A stretch of DNA of 5,057 nt from an uncultured Alphaproteobacteria bacterium. GTDB taxonomy: Bacteria > Pseudomonadota > Alphaproteobacteria > Rickettsiales > UBA1997. Under the pieces are notes generated by a model. It saw only the letters and a program-made list of their open reading frames with translations. It was not told the origin of the DNA and searched no databases. Shown one piece after another: positions 1 through 5,057 of the stretch. Every line of letters begins with the position of its first letter. Position 1 is the stretch's first letter. Both the position numbers and the translations under genes were made by a program. The stretch covers positions 1 through 5,057 of the forward strand of contig CAIOKL010000032.1 in assembly GCA_903858915.1 (NCBI GenBank), read 5' to 3'.

Positions 1-2
1 AA

Positions 3-1727
3 ATGAATAAGATTCAAAATAAAAATTTTAACAATAAAAATTTTTTAAATTTCAAAGAAAACCAAGAGTGGCGCAGTTTTTCCAATCATGATTTTTACAA
101 AAAAATTATAGCTTTTGCGCGTTCATTAGAAAAATTAGGTTTACAAAAGGGGCAATCTTTAGCCAATTATTCATATCAAAATCCAATTTGGTTAATTGTC
201 GATCTAGGCGCTATTTTAGCTGGCGCAATCACTGTTCCAATTTTTAATAATATTTCCGAAGATAATCTTTTTTATGAATTAAAAGATTCCGATGCAAAAT
301 TTTTCTTTACCGATAATGAAAAAATTTGTACAAAAATTAAAGAACAATTTCCAGAAATTACAATTATTGGATATGGCTTTAAATCAAGTATTTCAATCGA
401 TTTCAACGATTTGATTGTTAATGAAGAGAATAACGAAGATAATGAGATTTATGTTGGAAATTTGTTTGCCAAAATTCAAGATGACGATATTGCTACGATT
501 GTTTATACCTCCGGAAGCACTGATCGCCCTAAGGGAGTTGAGATTTCTCATCAAGCGCTAATTTCGCAAATAAAAGACTCTGAAAAATTTTTTCATCTTG
601 ATAATCTCGAAGTTGTTTTATCTTATTTGCCCTTGGCCCACATATTTGAAAGAATGGTAATGATGTATTATATTTCCAAAGGATTGACGATTTATTTTGT
701 GGATGATATAAAAAGTTTGGGAAATTTTTTAAGAGAAATCAAGCCTAACCTAATGACGGCAGTGCCTCGCGCCTTAGAAAAAGTTTTTGCTAAAATTACC
801 AATGGCGTCGAAGAGGCAAATTATTTTAAAAAATTTATTGGTAAAAATGCTCTAAAACGCGCTTTACAAAAGGATCCGCACGCTCCAATTAATTTTATGG
901 ATAAAATTTTTGATAAAATAATTTATCAAAAATTTCGTCAAGCTTTGGGTGGCGAAATGCGCATGATAATCTGCGGAGGCTCGTCTTTATCGCAAGAATT
1001 AGAGCGATTTTATTGGAATGTTGGAATTAGAATTTATTGCGGTTATGGCTTGACCGAATGCTCGCCCGTTCTTGCAACCAACGCTCCTCATCAACATAAA
1101 TTTACTTCGGTCGGCAAAGCTTTTCCGTCGGTAAAACTTAAAATTGGCGATGATGGAGAATTATTAGCTTGTGGTATAAATATTATGAAAAAATATCACA
1201 ATAATCCGCAAAAAACTGCCGAAACTTTTGAGGGTGAATGGTTTAAAACCGGAGATTTGGCAAAGATTGATGATGAAGGTTTTGTAAAAATTATTGGACG
1301 CAAAAAAGAAGTTTTTAAAACTAGTAATGGTAAGTTTGTTCACCCAATTTTAATTGAGCAAAAATTGGTTCAAGAGCTGAGTTTTCTAGTTGGGGCAATG
1401 ATTGTTGCTGAAGGTCGCAATTTTGTAAGCGCGTTACTTTTTGTTGATTTTGATTTGCTTAAAAATACTAAAAATAAATTGAAATTCATCGGCGAAGATA
1501 ATCAATTTTTATCTTCGACAATTTTGCAAAATTTTGTAGCGCAAAAAATTCTTCTCATCAATAAAAAACTTGATAATTGGGAACAAATTAAAAAGTTTAA
1601 AATTATTATTGAGCCAATTAGCGTTGAAAGCGGTGAAATCACGCCTTCAATGAAATTAAAAAGGAATGTTTTGGAGCGAAAATTTTCGTTTGAAATCGAC
1701 GATTTATACAAAGATTTACAAGAATAA
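3..1727 (+). CDS. Long-chain acyl-CoA synthetase (AMP-forming, FAA1/FadD15-like)
   Basis: This enzyme activates long-chain fatty acids with ATP and CoA, via an acyl-adenylate, for lipid synthesis or breakdown. Visible family motifs of the ANL superfamily: the phosphate-binding loop at residues 168-178 (YTSGSTDRPKG), the long-chain-type YLPLAHIFER at 208-217, GGSSLS at 325-330, the adenine/ATP motif YCGYGLTE at 345-352, WFKTGDLA at 413-420, the hinge region IGRKKEVFKTSNGK at 431-444, and near the C-terminus GEITPSMKLKR at 544-554, where Lys551 is the likely catalytic lysine. No membrane segment or signal peptide is evident. Length is 574 residues, near the usual ~600. Oddity: the phosphate loop has Asp174 where a Gly is normal, and Ser172 for Thr. 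The ATG at position 3 is the first in the window; only about 20 residues precede the 'EW' region, slightly short for the family, so the true start may lie upstream. It converges with ruvA. Family assignment is firm; the exact fatty-acid substrate and physiological role are not readable. Confidence 0.93.
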   Translation: MNKIQNKNFNNKNFLNFKENQEWRSFSNHDFYKKIIAFARSLEKLGLQKGQSLANYSYQNPIWLIVDLGAILAGAITVPIFNNISEDNLFYELKDSDAKFFFTDNEKICTKIKEQFPEITIIGYGFKSSISIDFNDLIVNEENNEDNEIYVGNLFAKIQDDDIATIVYTSGSTDRPKGVEISHQALISQIKDSEKFFHLDNLEVVLSYLPLAHIFERMVMMYYISKGLTIYFVDDIKSLGNFLREIKPNLMTAVPRALEKVFAKITNGVEEANYFKKFIGKNALKRALQKDPHAPINFMDKIFDKIIYQKFRQALGGEMRMIICGGSSLSQELERFYWNVGIRIYCGYGLTECSPVLATNAPHQHKFTSVGKAFPSVKLKIGDDGELLACGINIMKKYHNNPQKTAETFEGEWFKTGDLAKIDDEGFVKIIGRKKEVFKTSNGKFVHPILIEQKLVQELSFLVGAMIVAEGRNFVSALLFVDFDLLKNTKNKLKFIGEDNQFLSSTILQNFVAQKILLINKKLDNWEQIKKFKIIIEPISVESGEITPSMKLKRNVLERKFSFEIDDLYKDLQE

Positions 1728-1800
1728 AATTATTTTTTTTACTCAATTCACGCGCCGTTACAATTTACCAGAATTATTACTTTTTCTTACTCAACTCACG
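1713..1800. repeat. Imperfect tandem duplication across the acyl-CoA synthetase/ruvA 3' junction
   Basis: Copy A (1713-1752) and copy B (1762-1800) align over about 40 bases with three short gaps and roughly 75-80% identity. The best-matching part is 1733-1752 against 1781-1800, with 18 of 20 bases the same; the other good match is ATTTAC-A/C-AG at the left end of each. Copy A contains the last four codons and stop of the acyl-CoA synthetase. Copy B contains the last seven codons and stop of ruvA. Read on the minus strand, copy A still spells Arg-Glu-Leu-Ser-Lys-Lys in the ruvA frame, 16 codons beyond the equivalent residues of ruvA. This is seen directly in the sequence; that it arose by tandem duplication is inference. 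Confidence 0.6.
1731..1740 (+). terminator. T-run just after the acyl-CoA synthetase stop (weak terminator candidate)
   Basis: TATTTTTTTT begins four bases after the TAA stop at 1725-1727. There is no convincing GC-containing stem immediately upstream, only short A/T pairing, so this is at best half of an intrinsic terminator. It lies inside copy A of the junction duplication. In such an AT-rich sequence a run of eight T is weak evidence. Confidence 0.2.
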
Positions 1801-2403
1801 AAGTGATTGAGTAATCAAATTTTCGAGTGTAATTTTTTCGTCTTGAGAAAAAACATAATTAATAATTTTTAAACAATCATGTTTTTTGTAACCAAGGTTT
1901 TCTAGGGCGGACACCGCATCGCTGATAATTTGATTAGAAGAAAAACTTTGATTATTTAAATTTTCATTAAAGTCCAAAGACACATTTATTCCAAGTTTTT
2001 TTGCTGATTCTTTAAGCTCAGTAGTAAGGCGTGAAGCCATTTTTGGACCGATTCCCGAAATGTTGTTGAAGCTTTTTAAATCGCCGACGGTCAAGGCTTT
2101 TGCCAATTCTTCAATAGTTAATGCGCTTAAAATTTTTTGCGCCATTTTTGCGCCAACTCCTTGCACTTTCATTAATTCTAAAAACCAATTTTTTTCAATT
2201 TCATGAAAAAAACCATAAAGCTCGATGGCGTCTTCTTTGACAATGGTTTCAATCACCAAAGAAATTCCTTGATTTGAGTGATTTTGGCGAAAAAAATGAG
2301 CAGTTTTTTGCGAAATAAAAACTAAATAACCGACGCCGTTAACATCAATTATACATCTATCATCATTGATTTGATCAATATTTCCGCGTAATTTTCCAAT
2401 CAT
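1777..2403 (-). CDS. ruvA: Holliday junction branch migration protein RuvA
   Basis: RuvA binds four-way Holliday junctions as a tetramer and loads the RuvB helicase, driving branch migration in recombinational repair; RuvC then cuts the junction. The 208-residue product matches the usual ~200 residues. Domain order is intact: an N-terminal OB fold (about 1-64, opening MIGKLRG, with VNGVGYLV at 21-28); two helix-hairpin-helix DNA-binding motifs (VQGVGAKMAQKIL at 80-92 and ISGIGPKMASRL at 115-126); a polar Asn/Ser-rich linker (about 140-157); and the RuvB-binding domain III (from about 158, DAVSALENLGYKKHD). The ATG is fixed by the conserved MIGKLRG start, though no Shine-Dalgarno sequence precedes it. 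The gene diverges from lipB and converges on the acyl-CoA synthetase, so neither ruvB nor ruvC adjoins it, unlike the common ruvCAB or ruvAB layout. The short C-terminal tail (RELSKKK) is part of a local duplication. Confidence 0.96.
   Translation of the reverse strand: MIGKLRGNIDQINDDRCIIDVNGVGYLVFISQKTAHFFRQNHSNQGISLVIETIVKEDAIELYGFFHEIEKNWFLELMKVQGVGAKMAQKILSALTIEELAKALTVGDLKSFNNISGIGPKMASRLTTELKESAKKLGINVSLDFNENLNNQSFSSNQIISDAVSALENLGYKKHDCLKIINYVFSQDEKITLENLITQSLRELSKKK
1787..1814. other. Hairpin in the last codons of ruvA
   Basis: TTACTCAACTCAC (1787-1799) pairs with GTGATTGAGTAA (1803-1814) around a GAA loop, with one bulged C: twelve base pairs. It lies wholly within ruvA coding sequence, ending eight bases short of its stop codon. 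It could help end transcripts in the convergent region, but the flanking tracts have the wrong polarity for a classic intrinsic terminator on either strand: T-rich before the stem on the + strand and A-rich after it on the ruvA strand. The pairing is seen; a function is not shown. Confidence 0.35.
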
Positions 2404-2464
2404 AAATTTTTTTGCTTTTGTTTTTTAAATATTTAAAATTTTCATTATTAATTAAATTAATCAT
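2404..2464. promoter_or_regulatory. Divergent ruvA/lipB intergenic region with two AT palindromes
   Basis: All 61 bases between the two start codons are nearly pure A/T, so any promoters for both genes must lie here or within the opposite coding sequence. Two perfect palindromes are present: TTTTAAATATTTAAAA (2423-2438) and ATTAATT-A-AATTAAT (2447-2461). A possible lipB promoter is TTGCTT (2412-2417), 16 bases, then TAAAAT (2434-2439, five of six to TATAAT), but the -35 is poor. No purine-rich Shine-Dalgarno sequence precedes either start codon. Promoter presence is inferred from the divergent layout; exact boxes are uncertain in such a biased sequence. Confidence 0.4.
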
Positions 2465-3136
2465 ATGTCTAAAAAGTGCAATTACAACATTGAATGGCGC
2501 ATTGAAAAAAATTTAGTAAAATACGATGAAGCCTTGCAATTCATGGAAAAAACCGCTCAAGAAGTTATCGATGAAAAACGCGATTCGTTGATTTGGGTAT
2601 TGGAACATTATCCGGTTTACACTGCGGGAGTAAGCGCCAAAGATGAAGATTTATTAGATAGTAAGAATGTTGAGGTTTTTAAAATTAATCGTGGTGGCAA
2701 ATATACTTATCACTGTCCTGGGATGAAAATAATTTATGTAATACTCGATTTAAAAAAACTTTTTTATCCCGCCAAGCCAGATATTTCTAGGTTTGTTGAG
2801 TTTCTTGAATTGTGGATTATTGCGGTTTTAAAAAATTATCAAATTGAAGCCGGTATTAGAAAGGGTAGGGTCGGGCTGTGGGTTGAAACGCAAACGGGTG
2901 AGAAAAAAATTTCGGCAATTGGTATAAAAATTAAAAAATGGGTGAGTTATCACGGTATTGCGCTAAATATTAATCCTGACCTTGAAGGCTTTAATAACAT
3001 AGTTCCGTGCGGTATTAAAGAATTTGGAATTACTTCATTTTCGCAACTTGGAATCAAAAATTTTGATCAAGAAAATTTTTATAAAATCTTAAAAACAGAA
3101 TTTGAAATTTTACAAAAAATATTTTTTGTAAAATAA
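2465..3136 (+). CDS. lipB: Octanoyl-[acyl-carrier-protein]:protein N-octanoyltransferase LipB
   Basis: LipB moves an octanoyl group from acyl carrier protein to the lipoyl domains of 2-oxoacid dehydrogenases and GcvH; LipA then inserts sulfur to make lipoate. The 223-residue product is typical in size. Visible signatures: LEHYPVYTAG at 46-55, the substrate-binding RGGKYTYH at 76-83, GRVGLWV at 134-140, then Lys148 (KISAIG, the expected catalytic lysine), WVSYHGIALNINPDL at 159-173, and Cys182 in VPCGI (the expected acyl-accepting cysteine). Both catalytic residues are present. Oddity: the usual YHGPGQ reads YHCPGM, with Cys84 for Gly and Met87 for the normally invariant Gln. The N-terminus (NIEWRI) aligns with alphaproteobacterial LipB, which supports this start despite the lack of a Shine-Dalgarno sequence. 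It diverges from ruvA and runs in the same direction as htpG, 83 bases upstream of it. The 3' end lies in a palindrome. Confidence 0.95.
   Translation: MSKKCNYNIEWRIEKNLVKYDEALQFMEKTAQEVIDEKRDSLIWVLEHYPVYTAGVSAKDEDLLDSKNVEVFKINRGGKYTYHCPGMKIIYVILDLKKLFYPAKPDISRFVEFLELWIIAVLKNYQIEAGIRKGRVGLWVETQTGEKKISAIGIKIKKWVSYHGIALNINPDLEGFNNIVPCGIKEFGITSFSQLGIKNFDQENFYKILKTEFEILQKIFFVK
3107..3134. terminator. 28-base perfect palindrome at the lipB 3' end (possible terminator)
   Basis: ATTTTACAAAAAAT (3107-3120) is followed directly by its exact reverse complement (3121-3134). It covers the last nine codons of lipB and the first base of its TAA stop. In RNA it could fold into a stem of about 12 pairs with a small loop, followed by AATTTTATCTCTT, a short U-rich stretch. 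That resembles an intrinsic terminator in an AT-rich genome, but each arm has only one G/C pair, so the stem would be weak. A protein-binding site is the alternative. The symmetry is exact; the role is inferred. Confidence 0.4.
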
Positions 3137-3186
3137 TTTTATCTCTTGAAATTGCTGGGCTTGTGAGGTAAATTTATTTTACAAAA
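3124..3186. repeat. 13-base inverted repeat flanking the htpG promoter candidate
   Basis: TTTTGTAAAATAA (3124-3136) and TTATTTTACAAAA (3174-3186) are exact reverse complements, 37 bases apart, bracketing the candidate -35 and -10 boxes. The left arm shares its core with the lipB-end palindrome, so the word ATTTTACAAAA occurs three times here: 3107-3117 (+), 3124-3134 (-) and 3176-3186 (+). This could be an operator pair or alternative RNA pairing. Similar TTTACAAA words occur elsewhere in the window as Phe-Tyr-Lys or Leu-Gln-Lys codons, so chance is not excluded. Confidence 0.35.
3146..3174 (+). promoter_or_regulatory. Candidate htpG promoter with heat-shock-like -35
   Basis: TTGAAA (3146-3151, five of six to TTGACA), a 17-base spacer, then TAAATT (3169-3174, four of six to TATAAT). 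Transcription would begin near 3181, leaving a leader of about 39 bases before the htpG ATG. The -35 is preceded by C, giving CTTGAAA, which matches the -35 element of heat-shock sigma factor RpoH promoters. The -10 lacks the C-rich run of the E. coli RpoH consensus, so housekeeping-sigma use is at least as likely. Position, spacing and the known heat induction of htpG in many bacteria support it. Confidence 0.5.
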
Positions 3187-3219
3187 TTTTAAATTATCAA
3201 ACACAAATTTAATAAAATT

Positions 3220-5057
3220 ATGCAACAATATAATTTCGATGTTGAGGTTGGAAAAATTCTCAATCTCATGATAAACTCACTTTATGCTAACAAAGATGTA
3301 GCCTTGAGAGAGTTGATTTCAAACGCCTCCGATGCTTGTGATAAAATGCGTTATTTGATGGCGCAAAATTCTGAAATTACCGATGATGAATTGAAAATCA
3401 CCATCACCACCAACAAAGAAAAAAAACAATTGATTATTGTTGATAATGGCGTGGGCATGAATCAAGAAGATTTAATTCAAAATCTTGGAACGATTGCCAA
3501 ATCTGGCACCGAAAATTTCATCAAATCTTTAACGGGCGATAAGCAAAAAGATGTCCAATTAATTGGGCAGTTTGGTGTCGGTTTTTATTCATGTTTTATG
3601 ATTGCAAAATCGGTCGAAGTAATCACTAAAAAATTTGATGATGACAAGACTTGGCACTGGCAATCCGAAGGTTCTGCGCAATTTATAATTAACGAAAGTG
3701 ATGAAAAAATTTCAACTCGTGGCACCAAAATTATTTTGCATTTAAAAGATGACGCCACGGATTTTTGCGATCGTTTTCACATCAAACATGTTGTGCAAAC
3801 TTATTCCGATCACATTAATTTTAAAATCGATTTTATCCCTGAAAATATTGAAGCGGGAGCCAAAATTGAAACGCTAAATTCGGCATCGGCTTTGTGGAAA
3901 AAACCCAAAGATCAAATTACCGAAGAGCAATATCAAAATTTTTACAAACACATTTCGCACCTGCCGGGAGAGCCATATTTAACGCTCCACAACAATGTTG
4001 AAGGCATGGTTAGCTACACAAATTTATTATTTATTCCAAGTTCAAAACCTTTCGATTTATTCCATCCCGATCGCAAAACTTCCATAAAACTTTTCGTAAA
4101 AAGAGTTTTTATCAGCGAAGATTTGAGTTTAGTCCCAGCCTGCATGCGGTTTTTACGCGGTTTGATTGATTCCGATGATTTGCCTTTGAATATTAGTCGC
4201 GAGACTTTGCAACACAGCGTCGTTATCGATAAAATTCGTAAAAGCGTGGTCAATAAAGTATTGTCGGAACTCAAGAAAAAAGCCAATGATAATGAAGAAA
4301 AATATTTAGAATTTTGGAATAATTTTGGCGCAGTTTTGAAAGAAGGTTTGTGCGAATCATCAGAATTTCGTGAAAAAATTCTTGAAATTTGTCGTTTTTA
4401 TTCCTCAAAATCTCCCGATAAATTCATCACCTTGGCTCAATATTTAGAAAGGGCGAAGCCTAATCAAGATAAAATTTATTTTTTGACGGGAGAGTCGGTT
4501 GAAAAAATAAAATCTTCACCGCAACTTGAAGTTTTTTTACAAAAAGAAGTGGAGGTTTTATATTTAACCGATGCCGTTGACGAATTTTGGGTAACAGTGG
4601 CTTTGCCTTACAAAGACAAGGAATTGCAATCAATCAATCGTCATGATGTTGACTTAGAAAATCTTGATAAAAAGGCTGAAGAAAAAAGCGAAGAAGATGA
4701 AAATAAAATCAAAAATGAAGATGATTCAAAGGATGTAACCAACTCACAATTTAGCGGTTTACTTGATTTTATCAAAAAAACTTTGGGCGATAAAATTCAA
4801 GAAGCGCGAATTTCCAAAAAATTAACAGATTCGCCAGTATGCTTGGCTGTTGATTCGCGGGCGATGGATATTCGTTTAGAACGATATTTGCTTGAGCAAA
4901 AGCAGTTGAATTCGGCTTCCGCAAAAATTTTTGAAATCAATCCCAACAATAAAATCATCAAAAAATTAAATAAAAATTATCAAAATGATGATTCGAAAAA
5001 TGAGGCTAAAGATTCAATTCAAACTTTGTTTGATTTGGCTTGCATCATCGAGGATGA
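3220..5057 (+). CDS. htpG: Molecular chaperone HtpG (bacterial Hsp90), 3' end beyond window
   Basis: HtpG is the cytosolic Hsp90 homologue, an ATP-driven homodimer that remodels client proteins, often with DnaK. The reading frame is open for 612 codons to the window edge; full-length relatives have about 620-640, so only the extreme C-terminus is missing. The N-terminal ATPase domain shows RELISNASDA (30-39; Glu31 the expected catalytic residue, Asn35 metal-binding), DNGVGM (75-80), GTIAKSGT (90-97), GQFGVGFYS (116-124) and TRGT (166-169). The middle domain shows SASALW (221-226), LFIPSS (270-275), FHPDRK (281-286) and LPLNISRETLQ (321-331; Arg327 the expected gamma-phosphate contact). A highly charged linker at about 480-506 precedes the C-terminal dimerisation domain (KKLTDSPVCLAV at 533-544, AMDIRLERYLLEQ at 548-560). 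The start matches the Rickettsia-like F-D-V-E-V-G-K-I-L opening; no Shine-Dalgarno sequence precedes it. Ala28 sits where Phe or another large hydrophobic is usual. Its own promoter candidate lies just upstream, so it need not depend on lipB transcription. Confidence 0.97.
   Translation, partial: MQQYNFDVEVGKILNLMINSLYANKDVALRELISNASDACDKMRYLMAQNSEITDDELKITITTNKEKKQLIIVDNGVGMNQEDLIQNLGTIAKSGTENFIKSLTGDKQKDVQLIGQFGVGFYSCFMIAKSVEVITKKFDDDKTWHWQSEGSAQFIINESDEKISTRGTKIILHLKDDATDFCDRFHIKHVVQTYSDHINFKIDFIPENIEAGAKIETLNSASALWKKPKDQITEEQYQNFYKHISHLPGEPYLTLHNNVEGMVSYTNLLFIPSSKPFDLFHPDRKTSIKLFVKRVFISEDLSLVPACMRFLRGLIDSDDLPLNISRETLQHSVVIDKIRKSVVNKVLSELKKKANDNEEKYLEFWNNFGAVLKEGLCESSEFREKILEICRFYSSKSPDKFITLAQYLERAKPNQDKIYFLTGESVEKIKSSPQLEVFLQKEVEVLYLTDAVDEFWVTVALPYKDKELQSINRHDVDLENLDKKAEEKSEEDENKIKNEDDSKDVTNSQFSGLLDFIKKTLGDKIQEARISKKLTDSPVCLAVDSRAMDIRLERYLLEQKQLNSASAKIFEINPNNKIIKKLNKNYQNDDSKNEAKDSIQTLFDLACIIED

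Noticed and set aside
1502..1711. Open frame of 69 codons on the minus strand
   Set aside because: It lies entirely inside the acyl-CoA synthetase, whose + frame encodes conserved C-terminal residues; the antisense product resembles nothing I know.
1749..1759. GC-rich patch CACGCGCCGTT as a scar of foreign DNA
   Set aside because: Eleven bases are too few to support transfer, and it sits between the two duplicated copies where chance or the duplication break explains it.
3137..3219. Possible small RNA or riboswitch in the lipB-htpG gap
   Set aside because: The gap is only 83 bases, mostly A/T, with one short G-rich patch (GCTGGGCTTGTGAGG) and no recognisable aptamer fold; a promoter explains it better.
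4014..4286. Open frame of 90 codons on the minus strand
   Set aside because: It lies inside the middle domain of htpG, antisense to conserved motifs such as LFIPSS and NISRETLQ, so it is a shadow.
4658..4737. Low-complexity acidic/lysine-rich stretch in htpG, possible insertion
   Set aside because: Hsp90 proteins normally have a charged variable linker between the middle and C-terminal domains; this is at the expected place.
1..5057. Transposons, CRISPR arrays, tRNA or rRNA genes, toxin-antitoxin or defence genes
   Set aside because: No transposase, regular repeat-spacer pattern, cloverleaf or small accessory gene was seen; nearly all bases belong to four housekeeping genes.

Overview
The window is very AT-rich (roughly 30% G+C by eye) and tightly packed. 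It holds four protein genes and no RNA genes, mobile elements or CRISPR arrays. Order and direction are: long-chain acyl-CoA synthetase (+, 3-1727), ruvA (-, 1777-2403), lipB (+, 2465-3136) and htpG (+, 3220 to past the right edge). Gaps between genes are 49, 61 and 83 bases.

The proteins point to an alphaproteobacterium of the Rickettsiales or a close relative, probably host-associated. HtpG has the Rickettsia-like N-terminus and the YSDHI, NSASALW and LFIPSS stretches. LipB has the alphaproteobacterial pattern of an 'EWRI' opening, W-V-x-Y/F-H-G-I-A-L-N and V-P-C-G-I. The base composition fits. This placement rests on remembered family sequences, not on a search.

Left part (1-1800): the acyl-CoA synthetase and ruvA converge. 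Their shared 3' junction carries an imperfect tandem duplication of about 40 bases that includes the last codons of both genes. Middle (2404-2464): ruvA and lipB diverge from a 61-base spacer that is almost all A/T and contains two perfect palindromes. Right part (3107-5057): lipB ends inside a 28-base perfect palindrome. The lipB-htpG gap holds a good promoter candidate with a heat-shock-like CTTGAAA -35 box, flanked by inverted copies of the same ATTTTACAAAA word.

The four genes are unrelated housekeeping functions (fatty acid activation, Holliday junction processing, lipoate synthesis, Hsp90 chaperone) and do not form a pathway. I found no sign of a novel multi-gene system. The items most worth a second look are the junction duplication, the repeated word around the htpG promoter, and unusual substitutions in signature motifs of the acyl-CoA synthetase and LipB.
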